Below are positions 17,490 to 25,683 of a stretch of DNA of 64,000 nt, piece by piece. Every line of letters begins with the position of its first letter. The first letter of the stretch is position 1. Below the pieces are notes generated by a model. The model ran no database searches. It saw nothing but the letters and a program-made list of their open reading frames with translations, and was not told where the DNA came from. Made by a program: the position numbers and the translations under genes. This DNA comes from an uncultured Eubacteriales bacterium (GTDB lineage Bacteria; Bacillota; Clostridia; Oscillospirales; Acutalibacteraceae). Location of the stretch: NCBI GenBank assembly GCA_934541115.1, contig CAKTDF010000007.1, forward strand, positions 25,235-89,234, read 5' to 3'.

Positions 17490-19682
17490 TTATCTGCGGT
17501 CTCTTCTGTCGCCGCCTCTGCGCGGACCGTGACCGCCTCTTGCAGGTCTTCTTTCGCTCTCGCTGTCATCATTTTCGGGTGTAAGTCCCTCAATTTCAAT
17601 GAGAGCATCACGTCTTGAAAGGTTAATCCTGCCCTGATCGTCAATTTCAATAACCTTGACAATTACCTCGTCGCCGACCGCAACGCAGTCTTCAACCTTT
17701 TCAACACGCTTGACATCAAGCTTACTGATATGAACAAGACCCTCCTTGCCCGGAGCAATTTCAACAAAAGCGCCAAAGCTCATAAGCCTTGTTACAACGC
17801 CGCGGAAAATTGAGCCGACTTCGGGATCGTTGGCAATGGTTTCAACAATCGTGATTGCACGCTTTGCGTTTTCAAGGTCAAGAGCTGAAACAAAAATCGT
17901 TCCGTCTTCTTCAACATCAACCTTGCATTCGCATTCTGCACAAATTTTCTGAATAACCTTGCCCTGCTTGCCGATAACATCGCCGATCTTTTCCGGATCG
18001 ATTTTGGTTGTGAGCATCTTCGGGGCATATTTTGAAAGCTCTTTTCTTGGCTCGGCAATGCAGGGAAGCATTACCTCGTCAAGAATCTTGCAGCGTGCGT
18101 CGTAGGTTTTTGAAAGGGCTTCCTTAATGATCTCGGGGGTGAGACCGTGAACCTTGAGGTCCATCTGAATTGCGGTAATACCCTTTTTGGTTCCGGCAAC
18201 CTTGAAGTCCATGTCGCCAAAGAAGTCTTCAAGACCCTGAATGTCAACCATAGTCATAAAGCGCTCGCCCTCTGTGATGAGACCGCAGGAAATACCGGCA
18301 ACGGGAGCCTTGATGGGTACGCCGGCAGCCATGAGCGAAAGCGTTGAACCGCAGACGGAAGCCTGCGAGGTTGAGCCGTTTGAGGAAAGAACCTCTGAAA
18401 CAAGGCGAATCGTATACGGGAATTCTTCAACCGAGGGGATAACGGGAAGAAGAGCTCTCTCCGCAAGAGCACCGTGACCGATCTCACGTCTGCCGGGACC
18501 TCTTGAGGGTCTGGTTTCGCCAACGGAATATGACGGGAAGTTATAGTGGTGCATATATCTCTTGCTTGTCTCGTTGTCAAGACCGTCAAGCAGCTGAGCG
18601 TCAGCCATAGTGCCGAGGGTCGTTACGGTGAGCACCTGAGTCTGACCGCGGGTGAACATACCCGAGCCGTGAACGCGTGAGAGAAGATCAACCTCTGCAT
18701 TAAGCGGGCGCATATCGTTGATTCCGCGTCCGTCAACGCGCTTGCCTTCATCAAGGAGCCAGCGGCGAACAACGAACTTCTGGAGCTTATAAAGACATTC
18801 GTCAATCTTTGCCTCCTGCTCCGGATACTCACTGTCAAATTTTTCATGAACCTTTTCATAAACGGGCTTAAGTCTCTCATCGCGAACGCGCTTGTCATCG
18901 GTATCGAGAGCAGCCTTAACATCGTCAATAGCAAAAGCTTTGACGCTTTCAAACATATCTGCCGGAACTTCTTGAGATTCAAACGGAATCTTTTCCTTTC
19001 CGACTTCTTTCTGAATCATCTTGATGAATTCAACAACCTCCTGGTTGACCTTGTGAGCATACATAATGCCGTCAAACATGGTTTCGTTGTCAACTTCTTT
19101 TGCGCCGGCTTCAATCATCGCAACGAGATCTGCGGTTGAAGCAACGGTGACCGCCATTTCCGACTTGGCTCTTTCAGCCTCCGTCGGGTTGATGACAAAC
19201 TTTCCGTCAACAAGACCGACAGAAACGCCGCTGATGGGGCCGTCCCAAGGAATCTCCGAGATTGAAATAGCAATCGAAACGCCGATCATTGCGGTAATTT
19301 CGGGCAGGCAATCCGGATCAACCGACATAACGGTTGCAACAACGCCAACGTCATTTCTCATATCCTTCGGGAAAAGCGGACGAATAGGACGGTCGATAAC
19401 TCTTGAGCAAAGAGTAGCCTTTTCGCTTGCTCTGCCCTCTCTTCTCTGGAAAGAGCCGGGAATTCTGCCTACTGAATAGAGCTTTTCTTCAAAATCAACG
19501 GAGAGCGGGAAAAAGTCTACGCCCTCTCTGGGCTTTGCAGACATTGTTGCGGTGCAAAGAATTTCTGTTTCTCCGTAGCGAACAAGACATGAGCCGCCTG
19601 CGAGACCCGCCATCTTTCCGGTTTCAACAACAAGCGGTCTTCCGGCAAGGGTAGTTTCAAATTTTCTGAAATTCGGGAACAT
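17490..19682 (-). CDS. pnp: Polynucleotide phosphorylase
   Basis: 730 residues. PNPase degrades RNA 3' to 5' by phosphorolysis and can add tails. Order seen: RNase PH domain 1 (from GRPLVVETGKMAGLAGGS; FQRREGRASEKATL), an alpha-helical linker, RNase PH domain 2 (RTRGQTQVLT-like region TRGQTQVLTVTTLG; RREIGHGALAERAL), KH (KIGDVIGKQGKVIQKI, about 570) and S1 (GVVTRLMSFGAFVEIAPGKEGLVHISKL, about 630-690). It ends in an Arg/Gly-rich tail (RPARGGHGPRRGGDRRDRR) that probably helps bind RNA. RBS AGTGAGG. It follows rpsO as in most bacteria, with two hairpins between them. Confidence 0.97.
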   Translation of the reverse strand: MFPNFRKFETTLAGRPLVVETGKMAGLAGGSCLVRYGETEILCTATMSAKPREGVDFFPLSVDFEEKLYSVGRIPGSFQRREGRASEKATLCSRVIDRPIRPLFPKDMRNDVGVVATVMSVDPDCLPEITAMIGVSIAISISEIPWDGPISGVSVGLVDGKFVINPTEAERAKSEMAVTVASTADLVAMIEAGAKEVDNETMFDGIMYAHKVNQEVVEFIKMIQKEVGKEKIPFESQEVPADMFESVKAFAIDDVKAALDTDDKRVRDERLKPVYEKVHEKFDSEYPEQEAKIDECLYKLQKFVVRRWLLDEGKRVDGRGINDMRPLNAEVDLLSRVHGSGMFTRGQTQVLTVTTLGTMADAQLLDGLDNETSKRYMHHYNFPSYSVGETRPSRGPGRREIGHGALAERALLPVIPSVEEFPYTIRLVSEVLSSNGSTSQASVCGSTLSLMAAGVPIKAPVAGISCGLITEGERFMTMVDIQGLEDFFGDMDFKVAGTKKGITAIQMDLKVHGLTPEIIKEALSKTYDARCKILDEVMLPCIAEPRKELSKYAPKMLTTKIDPEKIGDVIGKQGKVIQKICAECECKVDVEEDGTIFVSALDLENAKRAITIVETIANDPEVGSIFRGVVTRLMSFGAFVEIAPGKEGLVHISKLDVKRVEKVEDCVAVGDEVIVKVIEIDDQGRINLSRRDALIEIEGLTPENDDSESERRPARGGHGPRRGGDRRDRR

Positions 19683-19813
19683 AAATTTACCTCACTTTAT
19701 TTTATTTTGTCCGTGAGGCACGGCTTTAGCAATAAATTCAGCGTTCCCCGATTTTGGAAACGTTCAATTTAGTGCTAATCCGAAAACACTCACGAAATTT
19801 TTTTGAAAATGTT

Positions 19814-19872
19814 CCGCCGCAAAAGGCGGCACACTCATTAAACGGCAGGCTCGGCTTTCGCCGTGCCTGCCG
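19814..19872 (-). other. Two hairpins in the rpsO-pnp spacer
   Basis: On the minus strand, the first structure after the rpsO stop is a long GC-rich stem (19843-19850 with 19865-19872, extended by CGGC/GCCG around a 4-nt loop, one mismatch). A second shorter stem follows (19814-19818 with 19825-19829). Neither has a good T-run, so they are more likely processing or partial termination elements. In other bacteria the rpsO-pnp spacer is cut in a hairpin for PNPase autoregulation; the same role here is inference. Confidence 0.6.
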
Positions 19873-19882
19873 AAAAACGCAA

Positions 19883-20149
19883 TTATTTACGAAGTCCGAG
19901 TCTTGCAACGATTGAACGGTATCTTTCGATATCCTTCTTCTGGAGATATGCAAGAAGGTTTCTTCTGTGACCTACCATCTTAAGAAGACCGCGGCGTGAA
20001 TGATGGTCCTTCTTGTTGGTCTTGAGATGCTCGGTGAGGGTGTTGATTCTGCTGGTGAGAACAGCGATCTGAACCTCCGGTGAACCGGTGTCGCCCTCAT
20101 GAGTAGCGTACTCGTTGATGATTTTGGTCTTTTCTTCCTTTGAAATCAT
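19883..20149 (-). CDS. rpsO: 30S ribosomal protein S15
   Basis: 88 residues, normal length. S15 binds the three-way junction of 16S rRNA helices 20-22 early in 30S assembly. The family signature is complete: HEGDTGSPEVQIAVLTSRI, LTEHLKTNKKDHHSRRGLL and VGHRRNLLAYLQKKD. The start is preceded by a GAGG-type site. A consensus promoter lies about 115 bp upstream. The gene is followed by pnp. Confidence 0.98.
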   Translation of the reverse strand: MISKEEKTKIINEYATHEGDTGSPEVQIAVLTSRINTLTEHLKTNKKDHHSRRGLLKMVGHRRNLLAYLQKKDIERYRSIVARLGLRK

Positions 20150-20262
20150 GGTTTTTCACCTCATAAAAATATTTCTATTGCGCCCCGTGCCCTCAGCAAA
20201 CGGTCGGTGAAACGCTCTTTGAGCTTAGTCCGAAAACCGAGAAACAGGCATAACGCTGAACG

Positions 20263-20291
20263 ATTATATCATGACGCGGCAAAAAAGTAAA
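20263..20291 (-). promoter_or_regulatory. Promoter of rpsO-pnp
   Basis: Minus strand TTTACT (20286-20291), 17-bp spacer, consensus TATAAT (20263-20268). It leaves a leader of about 105 nt before rpsO, which could hold an S15 autoregulatory structure, but no clear one was recognised. Confidence 0.8.
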
Positions 20292-20355
20292 GGGTTTACA
20301 TAAATATTTTTCAGGCTTTGCCGCATAATTTCTGTGAGCGGCTGCACCGTCGGTT

Positions 20356-20469
20356 TTATCTCGTAAAAACAAAAGCCGCGTAGATTCCCGATGGCTCCTC
20401 GGAGTTTTCAAGATCAAATGAACAAAACGCGTACTGTGAATCGTACGGTGAAGCCTTTGTATTCTCAGA
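20356..20469 (-). pseudogene. Possible C-terminal coding remnant behind the amidohydrolase
   Basis: Minus strand, a frame without start codon reads about 36 residues, ending in SPYDSQYAFCSFDLENSEEP and then SGIYAAFVFTR before TAA at 20356-20358. The residue mix looks like real protein, unlike the other frames. It has no RBS or ATG and begins right after a TAA in its own frame. It may be the tail of a decayed gene or chance. No product is recognised. Confidence 0.25.
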
Positions 20470-21262
20470 GAGTTATTCCAAACAGCTTTTCGGCGTTTTG
20501 ATAAAGTATCTTTCTGTTTTCCTCGTCTGACAGACCGAGACTCAGCAGATATTCAACCTGTTCACCCGGATCCCACATCGGATAGTCTGCACCGAAAAGA
20601 ACCTTGTCGGCTGTATACCTCCTTATAATACGCTTTGAGGTCTCTTTGTCAAGCCACGGAAAAGAAGATGAACAGTCAACCATAAGATTTTTATATCCGC
20701 ACAGCTCCCGGCTCGCCTCCTCCCAGATTGACCAGCCGCCGAAGTGAGCCGCTATGACCTGAAGACCCGTAAAAATTTCAAGAATCGGTTTCAAACGGTT
20801 GGGATTTGAATAATCATAGCGCTTGTCTCCGGCATGAATAAGCACCGGAAGCTCACCCTCGCAAAGCTCATAAATTTTGAGACAACGATAGTCGTCAAGC
20901 TTAAAACGCTGAATATCCGGGTGAAGTTTTACTCCTTTGAGACCAAGCTCTTTCAAGTGGCGTATATCACCGGGAATATCCTCGCTGTCCGGGTGGAGCG
21001 TTCCGAGTCCGGTCATTTTTCCGCCGCTGTCTGCAACAACAGTGGCAATGTATTCATTGATCGATTTGACCTGCTTTGGCGTTGTTGCAACAGAAAAAAC
21101 AACGGAGTGCGTAACATGCGCCGCTTTGTCGATCTGCTCAAGGGTCGAAAGCTTTCCGTCATAATTCATCTCCATATCATAGAAAGTACCGGTGCTTTTT
21201 GCCGCTTTGACGGCAATCTTGTCCGGATAGATATGACAGTGACAGTCAATTATCGGATACAT
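20465..21262 (-). CDS. Amidohydrolase family 2 (TIM-barrel metal hydrolase/decarboxylase)
   Basis: 265 residues, Amidohydro_2 family, which includes ACMSD-like decarboxylases and lactonases. Seen: HxH at residues 8-10 (IIDCHCHIYPD), KGVKLHPD (about 114-121), LIHAGD (about 142), AAHFGG (about 172) and the metal-binding Asp in LFGADYPMWDP (about 226). All expected ligands are present. It is the third gene of the T-box operon, 14 bp after the acyl-CoA ligase fusion, with RBS GGAGG. It may hydrolyse or decarboxylate an intermediate made by the first two genes; the substrate is unknown. A second, more distant family member lies at 46586-47671. Confidence 0.85.
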   Translation of the reverse strand: MYPIIDCHCHIYPDKIAVKAAKSTGTFYDMEMNYDGKLSTLEQIDKAAHVTHSVVFSVATTPKQVKSINEYIATVVADSGGKMTGLGTLHPDSEDIPGDIRHLKELGLKGVKLHPDIQRFKLDDYRCLKIYELCEGELPVLIHAGDKRYDYSNPNRLKPILEIFTGLQVIAAHFGGWSIWEEASRELCGYKNLMVDCSSSFPWLDKETSKRIIRRYTADKVLFGADYPMWDPGEQVEYLLSLGLSDEENRKILYQNAEKLFGITL

Positions 21263-21276
21263 TTTCTTCGCCTCCG

Positions 21277-23793
21277 TTACGCAGTTTCTATGGAGTCTGC
21301 TTTTTTGAGATTGTATTTTTCAATCGCGTCCTCACGCATTTTGTATTTGAGTATCTTTCCGGCAACATTCATCGGGAAAGAGTCAACAAAGTCAATGTAC
21401 TTCGGCACCTTGTGCTTTGCCATGTGATCGCGGATATACTTTTTCATTTCATCGGCAGTCATGGTCTCCCCGTCTTTGAGAATGATGCACGCCATGATCT
21501 CTTCTCCGAGACTTTCGTCCGGAACTCCGATGACCTGAACATCCTTGACCTTTTCATGGGTATAAATGAATTCCTCAATTTCCTTGGGATAGATGTTTTC
21601 GCCGCCTCGTATTATCATATCCTTGAGTCTGCCGGTTATGCGATAGTTGCCCTCCGGCGTCTTGCAGGCAAGGTCGCCTGTATGGAGCCAGCCGTCCTTA
21701 TCAATCGCCGACGCGGTTGCTTTCGGCATTTTATAATAACCCTTCATAATATTGTATCCGCGGGCAACGAACTCTCCGGTTTCTCCCACGGGCATTTCTT
21801 CGCCGGTTTCGGGATCAACAATTTTGCACTCAATTTCCGGCAGAGCGCGTCCGACGGTCGAAACGCGCACCTCGAGCGGGTCATCGGTACTGCTCATTGT
21901 GCAGCCTGGCGATGATTCGGTTTGTCCGTAAACAATCGTTATCTCGCTCATATGCATTTTTTCAACAACATCGCGCATAACGGAAATCGGGCAAGGCGAA
22001 CCCGCCATGATTCCGGTGCGCATATAAGAAAAATCGGTTTTTGAAAAATCAGGGTGTTCAAGCATTGCAATGAACATTGTGGGCACACCGTGGAAACAGG
22101 TGATTTTTTCACTGTTGATGCAGGCAAGCGACGGCTTAGGCGTGAAGTAAGGCATAGGATAAAGCGACGCGCCGTGAGTCATTGAGGCGGTCATAGCCAG
22201 AACCATTCCAAAGCAGTGGAACATCGGAACGTGGATCATCATTCTGTCTGCGGTTGAAAGATCCATTCTGTCGCCGATGCACTTTCCGTTGTTGACAACG
22301 TTATAGTGAGTGAGCATTACACCCTTTGGAAAACCTGTGGTTCCGGACGTATACTGCATATTGCATACGTCATTCGGGTCAACCGTTGCGGCAATTCTTC
22401 TGACCTCTGAAAGCGGAACATTCTCTGCCCTTTCCATAGCCTCATTCCACGTCAGACAGCCTTTTTGCCTGAATCCGACTGTGATAACATTGCGCAAAAA
22501 CGGCAGTCGTTTTGAATGCAGCTGCGCTCCCCTTTCTGTCTTTTGCAGCTCGGGGCAAAGCTCATTGATAATCGCGGCATAATCGGAATCGCGGTAGCCG
22601 TCGATCATAACAAGCGTATGGGTATCCGACTGACGCAGAAGATACTCGGCTTCATGAATCTTATAGGCGGTATTCATTGTGACAAGCACAGCGCCGATTT
22701 TTGTTGTTGCCCAAAATGTAATGTACCACTGAGGAATGTTGGTCGCCCACAAAGCAACGTGACTGCCTTTTTTTACGCCGAGAGAAAGCAGTGCACGGCA
22801 GCACTCGTCAACGTCGTCTCTGAACTGCGAATAGGTTCTCGTGTAATCAAGGGTCGTGTATTTAAAAGCGTACTGATCCGGAAATTCCTCAACCATTTTG
22901 TCAAGCACCTGAGGGAACGTTTTTTCAATGAGGAAATCTTTTTTCCAGACATACTTTCCCGTACCCGCCTTGTTTGAATAAAGAAAAGCCTTTTTTCTTG
23001 ACGGAGTTTGAAAACGCTCCATGAACGAAGCAAAGTGAGCAAAAACAACCTCCATGTCCGTCATTTCAAGCATCCACGCAGGATTCCAGTCAAGCGAAAT
23101 GAAACCGTCATAATTCACGCAGGAAAGTGCGTTCATAACGTCCTCGATCGGCAGGTCTCCCTCACCGATAAGGCAGAAGCGGCGTTCGTTGTCTTTTATG
23201 CAGCTGTCCTTCATGTGCACGTGCTTTACATAGGCGCCGAGATTTTTAATAGTCTCCTCGGTGTCCTCACGGTTCAGCACAAATGGCGAATAAACGTCCC
23301 AAAGAGCCGCAAGGTGATCGTCTGCATATTCCATAAGGGTGCCGAGCAGCTTTTTTGTGTCGCTGTACATTCCGGAGGTTTCAATGAGCAGGGTTATGCC
23401 TTTTTTTGCCGCTACCGGAACAACGGATGAGAGAACCGCACGCACATTTTCATCGCTTTTTGCGCTGCTGCCCGTTCCGAAAAGGCGAAGATATGAAATT
23501 TTGAGCGAAGACGCAAGGAAGATGTATTCCTCAATTTCCGCAATTGTTTCGTCAACCTCATCGCGCGAAATATCCGCACCGGTGTCTGCACAAACAAGAG
23601 AAATGCCTTTGTCAAAAAGCTTTCTCATGGTTGAAGCAGAGTTATACTTATGAAACGGTCCGTTTTTCTCCGTAAATTCACCGCCGGCAAAATTTCCGAG
23701 CTCTATGCCGCCAAAGCCAAGCTCCTCCGCGGCAGAAACAAAGCTTTGCCATTCATAGCCGTTCCAGCCCCTTGTTGAAAAAGAAAGTTTCAT
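21277..23793 (-). CDS. Fusion: sugar-isomerase-like TIM barrel + acyl-CoA synthetase
   Basis: 838 residues. Residues 1-265 form an AP-endonuclease-2/xylose isomerase-like barrel (LSFSTRGWNGYEWQSFV, GFGGIELGNF, LIETSGMYSD, AALWDVYSPF, HVHMKDS, FISLDWNPAW). Acidic/His residues at the usual metal positions (E in LLIETSG, D in LWDV, H in KHVHMKD, D in SLDW) are kept. After a linker (about 270-295, RFQTPSRKKAFLYSNKAGTG), residues 300-838 are an AMP-binding acyl-CoA ligase with MQYTSGTTGFPKGVM, YGQTESSP, GWLHTGDLA, IIRGGENIYPKEIE and the catalytic Lys near the end (VAGKILKYKMR). Both halves look functional. It overlaps the LeuA-like gene by 4 bp. The ligase resembles medium/long-chain FadD-type enzymes; the true acid is unknown. 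Confidence 0.88.
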   Translation of the reverse strand: MKLSFSTRGWNGYEWQSFVSAAEELGFGGIELGNFAGGEFTEKNGPFHKYNSASTMRKLFDKGISLVCADTGADISRDEVDETIAEIEEYIFLASSLKISYLRLFGTGSSAKSDENVRAVLSSVVPVAAKKGITLLIETSGMYSDTKKLLGTLMEYADDHLAALWDVYSPFVLNREDTEETIKNLGAYVKHVHMKDSCIKDNERRFCLIGEGDLPIEDVMNALSCVNYDGFISLDWNPAWMLEMTDMEVVFAHFASFMERFQTPSRKKAFLYSNKAGTGKYVWKKDFLIEKTFPQVLDKMVEEFPDQYAFKYTTLDYTRTYSQFRDDVDECCRALLSLGVKKGSHVALWATNIPQWYITFWATTKIGAVLVTMNTAYKIHEAEYLLRQSDTHTLVMIDGYRDSDYAAIINELCPELQKTERGAQLHSKRLPFLRNVITVGFRQKGCLTWNEAMERAENVPLSEVRRIAATVDPNDVCNMQYTSGTTGFPKGVMLTHYNVVNNGKCIGDRMDLSTADRMMIHVPMFHCFGMVLAMTASMTHGASLYPMPYFTPKPSLACINSEKITCFHGVPTMFIAMLEHPDFSKTDFSYMRTGIMAGSPCPISVMRDVVEKMHMSEITIVYGQTESSPGCTMSSTDDPLEVRVSTVGRALPEIECKIVDPETGEEMPVGETGEFVARGYNIMKGYYKMPKATASAIDKDGWLHTGDLACKTPEGNYRITGRLKDMIIRGGENIYPKEIEEFIYTHEKVKDVQVIGVPDESLGEEIMACIILKDGETMTADEMKKYIRDHMAKHKVPKYIDFVDSFPMNVAGKILKYKMREDAIEKYNLKKADSIETA

Positions 23794-25205
23794 TCCTCTG
23801 CCTCCTCATAAACAATTTTGTTCAGCGCATTTACATAAGCTCTTATGCTGGCGCCGACAACGTCGGTTGAAATGCCGTTACCAGCGTATACCTTTCCGTT
23901 TGAGCGCAGGCGAACAAGCGCGCTGCCCATTGCCTCTCTGCCTTCGGTAACCGCCTGAATCTGAAAATCGTCAAGTTCGTAGTGGTGACCGGTGATTTTT
24001 TCAATGGCAAGAAAAGACGCGTCAACCGGACCGTCGCCGGCACAAAGACCGCTGACGCTTTTTCCGTCCCTTGAAAGGGTGATATGTGCCGTCGGAGTTA
24101 TGATGTTGCCTATATTGACAACATAGCTTTCAAGAAAATATGTTGACGGAACCTGAAGCGCGGCTGTTGCAACAATGACGTCAAGCTCTTTTGCCGTTAC
24201 GCTCTTTTTATCGCTGATTCTTGAAAATGCCTCATAAACATTTGCGTTTTCTTCATCCGAAAGGTCATAGCCGAGGCTCTGAACCGCAGCGGCAACCTGT
24301 TCCGGTGTGTCATATTCGCTTAAAACAAAGCTCTGGTTTGAAACGGAAACGCCGGTTTCAAACGGAGTGGTTTTGCTTTTTTCGGCGTTGACAATTCTTG
24401 CGATCTGACCGGCAATTCGTTCCAGCATCGTGGTCTTAATTGAAGTTCTCATCGAAAATTCGCTGCCTCTTGCGGAAAGGAAGCGAGAAAAAGCCTCGAT
24501 TGAAACCGCATTTTCTCTGCATACCGCGGTCTTGATTTCCGTTGCGCCGGCGCGCGCCGCGGAAAAGGCACAAGCAGAACCAAAGTAATATTCATCGCTG
24601 CACTCGACGCCGAGACTGACTTTTTTGAGCTCCGGAACGTTTTCATACACGTCTGCGATAAACGCCGAAAATTCCTCGCTGGTCATGATTCCCGCGTCAT
24701 CGCAGAGCGTAACGGTTGTTGCTCCGCAGGAAACGGCAGTTCCTATTGCTTCATAAAGAAAACTTCGTTCACTTCTTGTTGCGTCGCGGGCAACAAATTC
24801 AACGTCCGGGCAATACTTTTTTGCCTCGGGAACAAGAACACCTATCATTGAAAGAACAAGCGGCGGCTTTTTTTTGCAGACAAACTCCATCTGAACCGTT
24901 GAGGTTGGAACCACCAGACGGAGACGAGGCTTTTTTGCCTTTGAAATTGCGTCCCATGCGGTTTTGATTCCGTTTTCAGAAAGCTCACACGAAAGAGCAA
25001 CAACCGAGTTTTCAACAGAAGAACAAACCGACTTTGTGAGAATTATATCGGTTTTTGCGTCCTCAACGGGTGCAAGCTCAATGACATCGACAAAAAGCTT
25101 GTCAAGCAGCTTTGCAATTTCAATTTTTTCTTTAAAGCTCAGCGAATGGGTGCGGCTTTTTGTAACCTGTCTGAGTGTTGTGTCGGCAATAATCAGCTTT
25201 TTCAT
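23790..25205 (-). CDS. LeuA-family (2-isopropylmalate synthase-like) protein with degenerate metal site
   Basis: 471 residues. The overall plan is that of 2-isopropylmalate/citramalate synthases: TIM barrel (1-280), linker, and a complete LeuA allosteric domain (about 350-465; GDGPVDASFLAIEKI, AVTEGREAMGSALVRL, YAGNGISTDVVGASIRAY). Landmarks of the barrel remain (IADTTLR, VVPTSTVQMEF, VEFVARDATRSERSFL, GATTVTLCDDAGI). The key motif DTTLRDGEQ reads DTTLRQVTK, the metal-binding HxHND reads ECSDE (about 200-204), and the NGxGERxGN loop is lost. Normal synthase chemistry is therefore doubtful: a regulatory, structural or altered enzyme is possible. It is the first gene after a T-box leader and is translationally coupled to the ligase fusion. 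Confidence 0.82.
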   Translation of the reverse strand: MKKLIIADTTLRQVTKSRTHSLSFKEKIEIAKLLDKLFVDVIELAPVEDAKTDIILTKSVCSSVENSVVALSCELSENGIKTAWDAISKAKKPRLRLVVPTSTVQMEFVCKKKPPLVLSMIGVLVPEAKKYCPDVEFVARDATRSERSFLYEAIGTAVSCGATTVTLCDDAGIMTSEEFSAFIADVYENVPELKKVSLGVECSDEYYFGSACAFSAARAGATEIKTAVCRENAVSIEAFSRFLSARGSEFSMRTSIKTTMLERIAGQIARIVNAEKSKTTPFETGVSVSNQSFVLSEYDTPEQVAAAVQSLGYDLSDEENANVYEAFSRISDKKSVTAKELDVIVATAALQVPSTYFLESYVVNIGNIITPTAHITLSRDGKSVSGLCAGDGPVDASFLAIEKITGHHYELDDFQIQAVTEGREAMGSALVRLRSNGKVYAGNGISTDVVGASIRAYVNALNKIVYEEAEE

Positions 25206-25220
25206 TTTGAAAACCTCCGA

Positions 25221-25500
25221 AATAAAAAAATAAGCCTTGAAACGGATTTTTCCGTTTCAAGGACGAAATAACTTCGCGGTACCACCTTGATTGCCGCCGA
25301 AAAGCGACCTCTCAAGACTCAATCAAGTCTTCAGCCATGGTAACGGGGCAACCGGAGCCGCTTACTCAGCACGGGGGCGTTGGGCGGTTCTGCTCGGGAA
25401 CGAGACTGCTTTTTCGTCTGACTTCCGGCTCACACCGAACCGCCGAATCTCTGAAAGCTCAAAGCGAAAAACATAATTCCTTCGTCGCATTTAAGTGATA
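25221..25500 (-). promoter_or_regulatory. T-box riboswitch (tRNA-sensing leader), probably leucine
   Basis: Minus-strand leader directly before the LeuA-like gene. Seen: CAGAGA and GGTGTGA elements of stem I (about 25420-25455), the universal T-box sequence AAGGTGGTACCGCG (25275-25288), and a terminator with a perfect 12-bp stem (25235-25246 with 25251-25262) followed by TTATTTTTTT. Uncharged tRNA pairing with the TGG bulge would favour the antiterminator and switch on the operon. The likely specifier is CTC (minus strand, 25402-25404; Leu), placed just before TTCCCGAGC. The specifier is uncertain because the stem was folded by eye; the T-box itself is not in doubt. Confidence 0.93.
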
Positions 25501-25519
25501 TATTTACGCTACGCATACG

Positions 25520-25548
25520 ATTTTAACAGACCAAAGCGCGAAAGTCAA
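25520..25548 (-). promoter_or_regulatory. Promoter of the T-box operon
   Basis: Minus strand TTGACT (25543-25548), 17-bp spacer, TAAAAT (25520-25525), placing the start of transcription just ahead of the T-box stem I. Confidence 0.75.
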
Positions 25549-25620
25549 CCGAAAAAGGCGAAAATCGGCATTTTCGCCTCACAAAATCACTCCCGCAATA
25601 GAAATAAAATTTAGATAAGT

Positions 25621-25668
25621 TGAAACAAGGGACTGTCGCTCCTTGTCTTCACAATTTGCGGCAGTCCC
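25621..25668 (-). terminator. Terminator of the DUF2804-PanE-like operon
   Basis: An 11-bp stem (25629-25639 with 25658-25668, one wobble pair) and an 18-nt loop, followed on the minus strand by TTGTTTC. It ends the upstream operon before the T-box promoter. Confidence 0.6.
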
Positions 25669-25683
25669 GTTATTATTAATTGC

